This document shows, one piece after another, positions 23,415 to 33,013 of a stretch of 64,000 bases of DNA. The stretch covers positions 1,612,001-1,676,000 of the forward strand of contig CAVSJI010000001.1 of NCBI GenBank assembly GCA_963728365.1, given 5' to 3'. Position 1 is the stretch's first letter. Each line of letters begins with the position of its first letter. The notes under the pieces are model-generated. The model had not been told where the DNA came from. It did not search any database and saw nothing but the letters and a program-made list of their open reading frames with translations. The DNA is from VRUE01 sp963728365. GTDB taxonomy: Bacteria > Actinomycetota > Thermoleophilia > Solirubrobacterales > 70-9. The position numbers and the translations under genes are program-made.

Positions 23415-26400
23415 GTGCAACTCGGCGCGGCAGCGGAGGCCCAGATTGGCGCGGGCATGGAATTGCCAAGCAGGGACCCTGCATCCGGCCGGATCCCGGT
23501 CGCCTACCTGGCGCCGTGGATCGACATCGGCGGCACCGACAAGAACACGATCGACTGGTTCCGCAGCATCGATCTCGATCGGTTCGCGCCCTCGCTGATC
23601 ACGACCCAGGCTTCTTCTAACCGGCGCCTCGGGGAGATCGCTGAGTTCGCCGAGGAGATCTGGGTCCTTCCCGACCTGATGCCGGCCGAGGAGATGCCGG
23701 GCTTCATCCTCGACTTCCTGCAGTCGCGCAAGGTGCAGGTTCTCCACCTGATGAACTCGCGGCTCGGCTTCGACCTGCTCCCGGACCTCACCTGCCTGCC
23801 CAACCCTCCGGGCGTCGTCGTCCAGTTGCACGTCGAGGAGGCCGACCGCTCCGGCTACGTCCGCTACGTGACGACGCGCTATGGCAACCTCGTCGACTGC
23901 TTCTCGGTCTCCAACGAGCACTTGGCGGAAGCGGTGGCGAGATACGGTATCCCCCGGGAGAGGATCCATGTCATCTACATCGGCGTCGACGCCGAGGAGG
24001 AATTCTCCCCCGAGTGCGTCGAGCCCATCGAAGGCCTGCCGCCGGATCGCCTGAACGTGCTCTTCCCGGCGCGACTCACGGCGCAGAAGGACCCGGTGCT
24101 GATGGTGGAGGTTGCGGACGCGCTGCGTCGGACCGGAACCCCATTCCGCTTCCACGTGCTCGGCGAGGGCGAGCTGGAACCCAAGGTGCGCGAGCGGATC
24201 GCGGAGCTGAAGCTCGAGGACGAGGTCGCGATCCATCCACCGACCGCAACCCCGCAGCGCTGGTATGCAGCAGCTGATGCCGTGCTCCTGACCAGTGTCT
24301 TCGAGGGCATCCCGGCGGTGGTGTTCGAGGCGATGGCAATGGGGGTCCCAGTCGTCGCGCCGGCCCTGCCTGGCAACGTGGAGCTGCTCGGCGAGGAGTA
24401 CGCGGGACTGGTGCGAGAGCGAGACTCGGCCGAGAAGTACGCGGGCGCGCTGTCAGCGCTTGCCGTGAGGGACCGCAACGGCGGTCTTGCCGATCCCGCC
24501 CTGCGCGAGGCCGCCCGTGAGCGGTTCTCGCTGCAACGGATGGCGGCTGAGCACGCCGAGCTATATGGGATGCTGGCAGCATCTCACGAGCCGGGCCCCC
24601 GGCAGGCACAACCAAGCTCCCCAGAGCCGATCCGCTTCCGCGACCGACCCGTTCGCGGCGCCCCGCTCGTCTCGGTGCTGATCCCCCACTTCAACCAGGC
24701 CGGCTTCCTGGAGGAGTGCGTCGAGTCGATCCGGGCGCAGACCTACCCCGAGGTCGAGATCGTCGTGATCGACGACGCCTCGACGCACACCGACGCGGAG
24801 GCGGAGCTGAAGAAGCTCGAAGCCGACGGCGACGTGCTCGTCGTCCGACTTGAGGAGAACCGCGGGCCGAGCCACGCCCGTAACGTCGGCGTAAAGCACG
24901 GTCGCGGCCGTTACGTCTTGCCGGTCGACTCCGACAACGTCCTGCTCCCGAAGGCCATCGAGCAGCTGGTCGAACAGCTCTCCGTCGCGGGCGAGGAGGT
25001 CGGCTTCATCTACCCGAACCTCCAGTTCTTCGGCAACCGCGAGGACTACTACGAGGTCCCCGAATACAACCTCTACACGCTGCTGCACGGGAACTTCTGC
25101 GACACCTGTTCGCTCCTCGACCGCCAGATCTTCGAAGAGGACGAGTACTACGCCGAGAACATCAAGCTCGGACACGAGGACTGGGAGTTCGCCCTGCGGC
25201 TGGCCTCGCGCGGGGTGCGCGGCGAGGCCGCGCGCACACCAACCGTGCGCTATCGCAAGTGGGGCTTCAACCGGTCCGATGTGGTAGATCACTCGCCAGA
25301 GCTGTTCGAGGAGCTGCTGGCGGAAATCTCTCCTTTCAAAGGGCACGAGGAGGAGATCAAGGCGCGGGAATCACCGGCGCTCTCAATCGTGCCGCTCGAG
25401 GGGGTGGATCTCGGAACCGAGTCGGGGCAGGCACTGGGTGGCGCACTGGAAGCGCAGCGCTGCATCGACGTCGAGTTGATCACCCGCTTCGACGGCCGCT
25501 GGCCCGCGAAGGCGAACCTCCCGGCCGTGCGGCGGATTCCGCTCGCCCTCGCCGGCAGCCGATTCGACGCGCTGAGCCAGGGGCTCCAGGTGTCTCGAGG
25601 CGCCTTCGTCGCGGTCAACGCCGGGGACGCCGGCCCGCTGTTGGCCGATCCCTCCTTCAGCGCCAAGGTCCTGCGTCGCTTCGCTGTCGCTCCCGATCTA
25701 GGGGCGATCGTGCTTGCCGACGGTGGCGAGTCGGTGCTCCCCTTTACGCCGTTCGCTGCCGACAACATGCCCAGCTCTGCCCCCCACACGGTGATCTGGC
25801 GGCGAATCGAAGAGGCGCAACTGCCCCACGGACCGTGCACCGACCCGGCCGATCCAGTCGGTGGCCTGGCTCGCCTCTGGGGCGGCGGTGGCTGCATCCT
25901 CGAGTGGCGCCACTGGGACTCGCCCACCACCCAACCCGAAGACGCCATTGGGCGGTGGGCCGAGCTTCCCGCCAGCCACGCGGTCTCGGCGGATCCCCAC
26001 GGACTGCATCCAGGCGCACAGCCTCTGCTCCCCGGTGCCGGGACCTACCAGGTTCCACGCTGGCGGAAGACGCCTACCTGGGTTCCACCGCTCTCCACAG
26101 TGGCGATCCGCTACAGGGAGGTCGACGGGGAGCGGCGAATCGTCACCAACGGCTCCGAACCGGTGGGCTACGTGCCGGAGCATCACCTGGGCGCCCTGCG
26201 CAGCTCGAGCCTCGAGGGGACGGCGCGCGTCGTGCGCATCGGCGATCGGTATCAGACGATTCCGCGCGGCGAGTGGGAAAAACTGCCCGCAGGCGCTGAG
26301 GAGCTCGGCTACGTCGAGCTGGCCCACCTGCCGGGCCTGGACGTGCTTGCCACCGCCGTGCACCGTGCGACCCAGCAACCGCTCCTCGTCACGCTTCCGG

Positions 26401-27095
26401 ACGATCCGATACTCGACGAGGTCGACGTGATCGAGACGCTCGGCTGCATCGACCCATTCCCGCTGAAGCCGCGCGAAGCGCCGTCGGCACAGCGAGGAGA
26501 CGGCCTGCTCGGCCTGACCATGTCGATCGATCTGGTCACCCGCCGCCACCGCTACGCGGTCGGCTCGCTGCCCGCCGGCGACCCAGTCGGCGAGCTCGGC
26601 GCCCTGGCCGAATCCGAAATACAGGGGTCGATTCCGCTCTGGATCGTCGGCGACCGCGTGATCACCGACCGCCACGTCCCTCCTGCTGCCTGGTCGGGTG
26701 CCGCAAGGGCAGCGCGTTGGACGCTCGAGCCAGCCGCCTGGCGCGGGTTGGCGCCGCGGGGTGTCCAGGCCAAGGCTGCCCTGCGCCGGCTCTCGATCGC
26801 TGCCGGCCAGGCGAGGCGGCGCCGGTTCCCCAGCACACGGCCCGAGGGACCGCCCGCCGGCTGGCTCTTCGACACCGGCCGGCCTGGGATGGCACCGCTC
26901 CACGTCGCCTACCACCCGGTAACCGGCGACCAGCTGCTCTCCCGCTCTCCCGAGGATTCGGCCCAGCTCGGCTACGTCGCTCCCGCGATGCTCGGCTACC
27001 TGCGACTCGTTGCACCGCTGACCGGAGACCTGTACCAGCGGGAGCTGCCGATCCCCTGGGCGCGGCGGTTCGGGGCGGTGCCGCGCTCGTGGTGA
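23415..27095 (+). CDS. Large multidomain glycosyltransferase (GT4 plus GT2 plus repeat-bearing C-terminus)
   Basis: 1,226 residues from GTG 23415, five bases after a -10-like TATCCT (23404-23409), so a leaderless start is possible. GT4 part (about 30-395): VAYLAPWIDIGGTDKNTIDW, LNVLFPARLTAQKDP, HVLGEGELEP, VVFEAMAMGVPVVAP. GT2 part (about 415-640): VSVLIPHFNQAGFLEE, VVIDDASTHTD, SHARNVGVKHGRGRYVLPVD, then GHEDWEFALRLASRG. The remaining about 580 residues have no enzyme motif but show a degenerate module recurring roughly every 50-70 residues (EPVGYVPEHHLGAL, EELGYVELAHLPGL, AQLGYVAPAMLGYL), like small sugar- or wall-binding repeats. Next to the NRPS, it may decorate the peptide or a glycan. 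Confidence 0.85.
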   Translation: MQLGAAAEAQIGAGMELPSRDPASGRIPVAYLAPWIDIGGTDKNTIDWFRSIDLDRFAPSLITTQASSNRRLGEIAEFAEEIWVLPDLMPAEEMPGFILDFLQSRKVQVLHLMNSRLGFDLLPDLTCLPNPPGVVVQLHVEEADRSGYVRYVTTRYGNLVDCFSVSNEHLAEAVARYGIPRERIHVIYIGVDAEEEFSPECVEPIEGLPPDRLNVLFPARLTAQKDPVLMVEVADALRRTGTPFRFHVLGEGELEPKVRERIAELKLEDEVAIHPPTATPQRWYAAADAVLLTSVFEGIPAVVFEAMAMGVPVVAPALPGNVELLGEEYAGLVRERDSAEKYAGALSALAVRDRNGGLADPALREAARERFSLQRMAAEHAELYGMLAASHEPGPRQAQPSSPEPIRFRDRPVRGAPLVSVLIPHFNQAGFLEECVESIRAQTYPEVEIVVIDDASTHTDAEAELKKLEADGDVLVVRLEENRGPSHARNVGVKHGRGRYVLPVDSDNVLLPKAIEQLVEQLSVAGEEVGFIYPNLQFFGNREDYYEVPEYNLYTLLHGNFCDTCSLLDRQIFEEDEYYAENIKLGHEDWEFALRLASRGVRGEAARTPTVRYRKWGFNRSDVVDHSPELFEELLAEISPFKGHEEEIKARESPALSIVPLEGVDLGTESGQALGGALEAQRCIDVELITRFDGRWPAKANLPAVRRIPLALAGSRFDALSQGLQVSRGAFVAVNAGDAGPLLADPSFSAKVLRRFAVAPDLGAIVLADGGESVLPFTPFAADNMPSSAPHTVIWRRIEEAQLPHGPCTDPADPVGGLARLWGGGGCILEWRHWDSPTTQPEDAIGRWAELPASHAVSADPHGLHPGAQPLLPGAGTYQVPRWRKTPTWVPPLSTVAIRYREVDGERRIVTNGSEPVGYVPEHHLGALRSSSLEGTARVVRIGDRYQTIPRGEWEKLPAGAEELGYVELAHLPGLDVLATAVHRATQQPLLVTLPDDPILDEVDVIETLGCIDPFPLKPREAPSAQRGDGLLGLTMSIDLVTRRHRYAVGSLPAGDPVGELGALAESEIQGSIPLWIVGDRVITDRHVPPAAWSGAARAARWTLEPAAWRGLAPRGVQAKAALRRLSIAAGQARRRRFPSTRPEGPPAGWLFDTGRPGMAPLHVAYHPVTGDQLLSRSPEDSAQLGYVAPAMLGYLRLVAPLTGDLYQRELPIPWARRFGAVPRSW

Positions 27096-27589
27096 TCGAG
27101 CGCGAGCTGCCGGAGAGCCTCGCCGGGTTGGGGGTGCTCGAGCTCCTCCCGCCCGGGGAGAAGGCGGCGTGGACGGGAACGCTCGCCGAGCGAGGTGTGT
27201 CGGAGCCGATCGCGAGCGACACGCCCACGGAGCTCCTGGGGCAATACAAGGGCTCGTTCGACCTGATCCTCTGCCGCGACCCCTTCGTGTCCAGGTTGCA
27301 TCCGGTGGCGATGCTCGCCGACCTCTGGCGACTGGCCGCGCCGGACGCGACCCTGCTGCTCGAATCCGAGATCCTCGAGGAGGAGGCGCACTCCGCCCTC
27401 GCCCGCTTCCGCCCCACCGGGGCCCTGGGCGCCGGATGGATACCGGGACGCCTCACAGTTCGCTGGACGGTCGAAGTGGCGGGCTTCGACGTCAAGCGTT
27501 GGATTGAGCAGCCCGACGACCGCGTGAACTCGCGGACCGCCCTACGCGCGGTCCGCGCCGAGCGCGAGCCTGCGAGCTCAGCGCCGTGA
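27092..27589 (+). CDS. Methyltransferase-like protein lacking the SAM-binding half
   Basis: 165 residues from GTG 27092 (GTGA overlap with the previous gene). FDLILCRDPFVSRLHPVAML, then DLWRLAAPDATLLLESEIL and the final VEVAGFDVKRWIEQ, match the second half of class I methyltransferases and align in order with the CmoB-like protein at 28527 (FELVHCHGVLYHELNPLELL and on). The glycine-rich SAM loop is absent and the N-terminus is only about 45 residues. It is either a remnant or a non-catalytic partner. Four-base overlaps on both sides argue that it is still translated. Confidence 0.6.
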   Translation: MIERELPESLAGLGVLELLPPGEKAAWTGTLAERGVSEPIASDTPTELLGQYKGSFDLILCRDPFVSRLHPVAMLADLWRLAAPDATLLLESEILEEEAHSALARFRPTGALGAGWIPGRLTVRWTVEVAGFDVKRWIEQPDDRVNSRTALRAVRAEREPASSAP

Positions 27590-28500
27590 TCGGCAACGAG
27601 CGACAGCGACGCGAACTCCGTGAGCGCCTGCAGGAAGCGCGCAGCGCGCCCGTGGCGCGCGCTGCGACAACCGGCCTCATGGTCGGGGCGGCCGGTGGCC
27701 TCCTTCGACGCTCCCGCGAGGGAGCCCTCGCCGGCATCGCGGTCGCAGCGCTTGTTCGCAACGCCCGAACCGAAGCTGCAGCGACGGAGCGGCTGCTGCG
27801 CGACAGCGAGGATCTGGCGACCCTGGCACCACGACTCGGCCACCATCTGACCGAGCTCGGGAACTGGGCCGTGGACGCCGACTTCGCCCGGCTCGCGCTG
27901 ACCGAGGCCGAGCGACGCGGAGGCCTGATCGTCGAGCTCGGCTCCGGCGTATCGACACTGCTGATCGCCTCGATGCTGAGCGAGCGCGGCGGGGGGCGCC
28001 TGATCAGCGTCGACCACGATCACCGTTTCGGCGAGCGAACGAGAGCGCTGCTCGCCGAAGCGGGCCATCCGGCTGACGTCGTCATCGCGCCGCTGCGCAG
28101 CCAGGAGCTCGCCGGCACGACAGCTGAGTGGTACGACCCGGAGGCGCTGCAGTCAGCACTGCCCGACGAGCCGATCAGCCTGCTGATCGTCGACGGCCCG
28201 CCGGTCACCTCGACCTGGTCGCGCTGGCCGGCGATCGAGGTGCTCGGGCCTCACCTGGTCGAGGACGCGGTCGTCCTGCTCGACGACGGCCGGCGTCGCG
28301 CCGAGCGTGCCACGGCCCTGCGCTGGGCACGCAACCACCCTGAGCTGAGCCTCTCCTGGCACGACACACTGAAGGGCGCCTGGCGGCTCGACCGTCATTC
28401 CCCCCAGCCCGAGTCCCGCCGGCGACGTGCCGGCCGTCTCGCGCTGCGCCGGATCAATCCCAACCCCAGTGGCTTCGGGCGCTGGGCGGTCCGTCGCTAG
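27586..28500 (+). CDS. Class I SAM-dependent methyltransferase with hydrophobic N-terminus
   Basis: 304 residues, GTG start in a GTGA overlap. Residues about 25-60 are glycine/alanine-rich and hydrophobic (TTGLMVGAAGGLL, GALAGIAVAALV), probably a membrane-associating hairpin. The catalytic part has GLIVELGSGVSTLLIASML (SAM loop), RLISVDHDHRFGERT, SLLIVDGPPVTS and VVLLDDGRR, a Methyltransf_24-like arrangement also seen in the C-terminal domain of 39010-40695. The C-terminus is very basic. It probably acts on the product of the NRPS/GT operon; the acceptor is unknown. Confidence 0.8.
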   Translation: MIGNERQRRELRERLQEARSAPVARAATTGLMVGAAGGLLRRSREGALAGIAVAALVRNARTEAAATERLLRDSEDLATLAPRLGHHLTELGNWAVDADFARLALTEAERRGGLIVELGSGVSTLLIASMLSERGGGRLISVDHDHRFGERTRALLAEAGHPADVVIAPLRSQELAGTTAEWYDPEALQSALPDEPISLLIVDGPPVTSTWSRWPAIEVLGPHLVEDAVVLLDDGRRRAERATALRWARNHPELSLSWHDTLKGAWRLDRHSPQPESRRRRAGRLALRRINPNPSGFGRWAVRR

Positions 28501-28526
28501 GCGGCGACCCAATTGGGAGGACGACG

Positions 28527-29342
28527 GTGAGCGACAGAATGGCCCCCCTTCGCGCGACGGTAAAGCGCCGCTTCGGCACCGCCAGGCTCGTGGCTGAGGG
28601 GGAAATCGATCTGTCCACCCTCCCCCGCTTCGCGACCGATCTGCCAGGGCGGCTGCCCCAGGACGAGAGGGACCGCCTGCTGAAGCAGGTCGACGAACTC
28701 GAGCCGTGGCTGCAGGGACCGTTCCTGCTCGCTGAGGATCTCGTCGTCGGCGGCGCATGGCGCAACGACCTGCGCTGGGGCTACCTCGAGTCCGAGGTCC
28801 CCTCCGAGCTGGGCGGCTCGCGGGTACTGGACGTGGGCTCGAACGCGGGCTATGACCCTTTCATGTTCAGCTTGCGCGATCCCGACTACGTCCTCGCCTG
28901 CGAGCCCTTCGGCTTCATCGAGCAGGCTCGCTTCCTCGAGTCGATCTACAAGACCGGCGTTGACCTGCGACAGATCGGCTGGCAGGCTCTCGACACCGCG
29001 ACGCACGGTCATTTCGAGTTGGTGCACTGCCACGGCGTCCTCTACCACGAGCTCAACCCCCTCGAACTTCTCCTCAAGCTGCACGAGATGACGAAACCGG
29101 GAGGGACACTCCTGTTCGGCTCGATGATGCTGGCCGACCCGGCCCTGGCGGATCTGGTCCGCTTCGTCCCCCGCGCCTACTACGGCGACCGGACCTGGTG
29201 GTGGGTGCCGGGTCCGCTCGCGATGCGAGCGATGCTCGAGGCGGCCGGCTTCGAGGTCGTCGATGACTTCGGGCAGGCCCCCGGACCTCCGGGCGAGTTC
29301 GCCACGATCAACGGCTACTTCCGCGCGATCCGTCCGGCCTGA
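28527..29342 (+). CDS. CmoB-like SAM-dependent methyltransferase (DUF1698 type)
   Basis: 271 residues, GTG start after the SD GGGAGGACG. RNDLRWGYLESEVPSELGGS, RVLDVGSNAGYDPFMFSL (SAM loop) and LVHCHGVLYHELNPLELL follow the order of the CmoB/tRNA mo5U34 family. In actinomycetes such proteins often sit in glycan or natural-product clusters and methylate sugars or lipids, so a tRNA role is unlikely here. It is the last gene of the rightward operon and converges with the membrane GT ending at 29409. Confidence 0.8.
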   Translation: MSDRMAPLRATVKRRFGTARLVAEGEIDLSTLPRFATDLPGRLPQDERDRLLKQVDELEPWLQGPFLLAEDLVVGGAWRNDLRWGYLESEVPSELGGSRVLDVGSNAGYDPFMFSLRDPDYVLACEPFGFIEQARFLESIYKTGVDLRQIGWQALDTATHGHFELVHCHGVLYHELNPLELLLKLHEMTKPGGTLLFGSMMLADPALADLVRFVPRAYYGDRTWWWVPGPLAMRAMLEAAGFEVVDDFGQAPGPPGEFATINGYFRAIRPA

Positions 29343-29408
29343 ACAACTTTCTCGCCAATGCTCGACGTCAGACTCCGGTCCGGCCAGCCGCACAAGTCAA
29401 TGGCGGCC

Positions 29409-30695
29409 TCAGGCGACGAAAGACCAGAGTGCAAACTCAGCCGTCAGCACTGCCATGCCGGTCGCGAACAGGGCGACGACCGTCGTGGTGATGTTTCGTC
29501 GCTCGCAAACAACCGCGAGCCACAGGAAAATCGGAAACAGAACGGCGATAAAGCGGGCTGACGAAAAGAGCGGGTTATTGTGCGACTGGGATACGAATGT
29601 CGGTAGCAGGGAGACAAGCACCCAACTCCCGTATGCGACCGGCAGGATCCGCAACGCACCCACCCCAGCGACAATCGCCCCAGCCACGAAGCAAACCTGT
29701 GCCACGTTGAGATGGTCGTAGATCGGCGGGTGGTCATAGGTTCCCGCCACTATCTGCCAAAGGCTTTTGCCTCCCTCCCGCAGCCCGGCCCAGATACCGG
29801 TGATCGGATCGACGGCGTGACGGCCGAATTCAGTGGCTTGAACGTGCTCCCAAGCGAGCCCGCTACCGAGCGCGAAGTGCAGATATACGCTGAATGCGAG
29901 CATCCCGATCGGAGCAAGGATGATCCAGGTCGCATCGGCGCTGACGCGATAACGAGGCCACAGCCCGCGAGGCTCGGAGGGCTCACGATCCGCACGCGGT
30001 CCATATAGGTAGATCAAGCTGACTGGAACGACGAGCAGCAGTCCTGGCACGCGCGTCGCAGAAGCCAGCGCCAAGACGATCCCGGCCGCTGCCCAGTGGC
30101 CCGTGCGCGCGGCCAGAAAGGCGGCCACCGAAAGCAAGAGGAACATCGACTCCGTGTACGGAATCCCGTAGAAGAACGCGGTTGGAAAAAAGGCCAGCAA
30201 CATCAGAGTGGGGCGGGCGTAGCGCTCACCAAGTTCAATCGCAGCGAGGCGGTGCAGCAGTACAAGAGCAGCCATGAAGCAGCCCAGCGATACGACGTAG
30301 GCCATGATCAGCACCACTCCGGCGCTTGCGCCGAAGCCACTTAGGACGTGCAGTACCCCGGGAAACAGCGGAAAGAATGCTGGGCGCGCGCCTGCCGGTG
30401 GCAGATCGGCGTACCCTTCGCTATAGCCGTCGAACGCGATCGCAAGATAGTGCACCGCATCCCACTTGGCGAGTGGTGCGAACAGGATGTCGAGCAGCCC
30501 ATGCGCCGGCCAACCTGCAAAAGGGTGCGTGAGACGCGGATAACCGGGCTGCGAGTTCGGGACCAGGTCGGCAACGGTGACCCAAATCGCGACGCCAAAG
30601 ACGGCAAGCCGACTGGGCCAGAACGCACCCCACGCTGTACCCAGGCTCGTCCTCCAACCGACCGCGCCGTGATCCCTCTCTTCTGGCACGAGCAC
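29409..30695 (-). CDS. Polytopic mannosyltransferase-like protein (PIG-V/GT-C type)
   Basis: 428 residues from GTG 30695, chosen because it lies eight bases after the upstream stop with GAGGGG as SD; a longer frame from 30752 would overlap the neighbour by 50 bp. The first luminal loop has LFAPLAKWDAVHYLAIAFDG, the W-D-x-x-x-Y signature of PIG-V-like GT-C enzymes. PAFFPLFPG follows, then eight to ten membrane helices. It should use a polyprenyl-phosphate sugar donor outside the membrane. It forms a two-gene operon with 30703-32319. Confidence 0.78.
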   Translation of the reverse strand: MLVPEERDHGAVGWRTSLGTAWGAFWPSRLAVFGVAIWVTVADLVPNSQPGYPRLTHPFAGWPAHGLLDILFAPLAKWDAVHYLAIAFDGYSEGYADLPPAGARPAFFPLFPGVLHVLSGFGASAGVVLIMAYVVSLGCFMAALVLLHRLAAIELGERYARPTLMLLAFFPTAFFYGIPYTESMFLLLSVAAFLAARTGHWAAAGIVLALASATRVPGLLLVVPVSLIYLYGPRADREPSEPRGLWPRYRVSADATWIILAPIGMLAFSVYLHFALGSGLAWEHVQATEFGRHAVDPITGIWAGLREGGKSLWQIVAGTYDHPPIYDHLNVAQVCFVAGAIVAGVGALRILPVAYGSWVLVSLLPTFVSQSHNNPLFSSARFIAVLFPIFLWLAVVCERRNITTTVVALFATGMAVLTAEFALWSFVA

Positions 30696-30702
30696 TAGCC
30701 CC

Positions 30703-32319
30703 TCAATACGCGTAGGAGATGTAGAAGGGGCCCGGGGAATACCGCCCGACAATCGCCTTGCACTGCCGCCGACTATCAGGCGCGGAGTGATTGCCTCCCT
30801 CCAAGTCGAGAAGGTTCACCTTCCCGTAAGGGACGATCGGAGGTGTTTCCCCACTGCCCCGAATCTCCACCCCCTGCCTGCTGCACACCAGTTCGAAACC
30901 TTCCATGAGGGGAAAGGCTGAAAGGCTGCCGTCGCGATACGACATCTTGATCATGCCGTTCAGATCCCATGTTGCGCTGAATATCGGCACCCCAAGGGTT
31001 TGGTAGGTGGGATAGTTCGCAGCGATCAACGTCGTATCATGCGGAAGGATGGGAAAGGCGTGTTCTATGCGGCGCATGCCATCCATTTGACTGACGTAGG
31101 CCTGATCCCAGATGCTGCTATGCCTCTCCAGGACGTGTAGGTACGCTGCTCCCAACATCACCGCAGCGCCGACTACGAGCACTGGCACCGCTTGACGCAG
31201 TCTCGGAACCAGCGTAGCCAGGCCCGATACTCCGATTCCTATCGCCGCGTACATCATGATGACCAGCCCAAAACCTGACAGTGCATTTACTCGATTGGTC
31301 GCACCGTAGATCGAGGGGGTGTAGTACGGGTCGGCGGGAATGAACATCGCCCAACCAACGGCTGCACACCCGATCCCGGCAACACACAAGAGCAGCCACT
31401 GCTTCAGACCCCACTCTTTGGCCTGCTGCGACCCCCCCCGCATCCACCAGACAACGAGCCCGAATCCAAGGACCGCCGCCAGAAGAAGAAGGGCGGTAGT
31501 CGTATAACCGTGCGGCCCAAGTGGGTAGACGGAACGACCGACAATCGTTCCGCCGGAGATCACGATGTCCTTCAAATGATGCAGGTCGCCCCCCAACCCC
31601 GACACCGCTCGGTTTGTGTGAGTCCGATTCCAGATCCCCGCCGCCAAGACCACGAGGAGGTCGACACCCCACGGAACGCGTGCCTTCTTCCACCCAAACC
31701 AAGCCGTGTAGAGAATGCCCGCAGCGGCGATTGCCGGAAGGGTTATCTCGTAGGTCAGAATCGAAACGAGATACAGAGTAGCTGCGACTAGATGGAATCG
31801 CCAGGAACGTCGCTGTAGCCCGCTGAGCGCCAACCAGAATCCCGCAAGCGCCAGGGCAATTGCGAAGCTCGACAGGCTCGCCGCCTCCCACAAGCGGGTC
31901 GAATCGAACCAGGGAAACACGAGGGTCAGCGCCGCGACCGCCAGTGCGTGAAACCACGGCAACTTGAAGAACCGAAGGATCCCGTAGAGCAGCCAGGCGA
32001 TAATTACCGCCAACGCAATCGTCCAAGAGAGCTGCAGCGAAATGTTGGCGCCGAACACGTAATACTTCAATGGCACGTAGAGAATCAGTACCGGCCGATA
32101 CGGGAAGAGTCCCGCGTACATGTCCAGCACGTGCGAGAGGCCTGGGCCACCGGGCGGATAGAAGCGAGCAGCGGCGTCCGCCCAGTCGTCGGAGTAGAAG
32201 CCGCCATGGCGGATGTGCGGCAGGAAGGCCAATGTCGCCACGATTGCCAGGAAGGCAGCGGCGAGTCCCAGCTCTTTGGCACGGGAGTCCGCTGCGCGGA
32301 GGCGATTGAACATCGGCAT
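30703..32319 (-). CDS. Polytopic membrane protein, GT-C-like
   Basis: 538 residues with about ten to twelve membrane helices. After the first helix, FLPHIRHGGFYSDDWADAA carries an Asp-Asp pair in the first external loop, the usual site of the catalytic acid in GT-C glycosyltransferases. The C-terminal about 130 residues are soluble (ILPHDTTLIAANYPTYQTLG and on). I cannot assign a substrate. The ATG at 32319 has a second in-frame ATG two codons later. GC and codon use look less extreme than in the operons to the left. Confidence 0.7.
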   Translation of the reverse strand: MPMFNRLRAADSRAKELGLAAAFLAIVATLAFLPHIRHGGFYSDDWADAAARFYPPGGPGLSHVLDMYAGLFPYRPVLILYVPLKYYVFGANISLQLSWTIALAVIIAWLLYGILRFFKLPWFHALAVAALTLVFPWFDSTRLWEAASLSSFAIALALAGFWLALSGLQRRSWRFHLVAATLYLVSILTYEITLPAIAAAGILYTAWFGWKKARVPWGVDLLVVLAAGIWNRTHTNRAVSGLGGDLHHLKDIVISGGTIVGRSVYPLGPHGYTTTALLLLAAVLGFGLVVWWMRGGSQQAKEWGLKQWLLLCVAGIGCAAVGWAMFIPADPYYTPSIYGATNRVNALSGFGLVIMMYAAIGIGVSGLATLVPRLRQAVPVLVVGAAVMLGAAYLHVLERHSSIWDQAYVSQMDGMRRIEHAFPILPHDTTLIAANYPTYQTLGVPIFSATWDLNGMIKMSYRDGSLSAFPLMEGFELVCSRQGVEIRGSGETPPIVPYGKVNLLDLEGGNHSAPDSRRQCKAIVGRYSPGPFYISYAY

Positions 32320-33013
32320 CGGCTAACTGCAATCGAAGCCCTGAGTGAACAGGGTTCGGGTCTCCACCGCTAGACCGGGGCTTGGGGCTCGGGTGTGTGG
32401 CTTTTGACACATGGGAACTGGTGCGGAAGTCGAAGACTATCCAGAAGCCGCCAGACGCGATCTCGCTGACAGAGGTTTGGCGTTACCCCAGTCGTAAGAT
32501 GACAGCGCCGATGAAAAGGCTGGCCGGGGTCAGATCTTCCGAGTGGAACTCAATGTGCGCGGCAGTGACGAGAGTGGCGAAACGGCCCCGGAAGCGAGTG
32601 CCGCAGCGCCGCCGAGAGAACGTCGCCACGGGTGTATCGAATCACACTCATTCCGGAAAGTACCAGTATCCGCGTAATTCGGTGGCTCTGCAAGGCTTGC
32701 CTGCCGACGTTTGCGTAGCTGGCCAGCCCGCCACGGGCGATCAGCAACGCTGTGAATGCTGATCCAAGCGGCTGACGACCACGGCGGCGCTTTTCTTGGG
32801 TTGACGACGACCGTCTCCGGCCGGGTCGAGGAGGCAGAGAGGCGGATGACCATCGCACAGGCCACGGCCACCGTGCGCCGGCGGTGCCCTGGCTGAGCGG
32901 GATACAACGTAATATCCGACTACTCTACGGCCGCTTGCCAGATCAGCGCTGACTTTCATCAGACGCGTGGGAATTGGCTTGGCATAGCTCTATACGCGCG
33001 CTATGAATAGACC
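32320..33013. other. 694-bp gap without a supported gene
   Basis: Both flanking genes are leftward, so the gap should hold the promoter of the 32319-29409 operon and the 3' end of the repeat-protein gene. Short frames exist on both strands (e.g. 32382-32762 + and 32530-32907 -), but their translations are low-complexity Arg/Ser/Pro with no domain and no SD. I see no tRNA or long hairpin. Confidence 0.6.

Noticed and set aside
32382..32907. Two opposing short frames in the 694-bp gap
   Set aside because: No SD, no domain, atypical composition.
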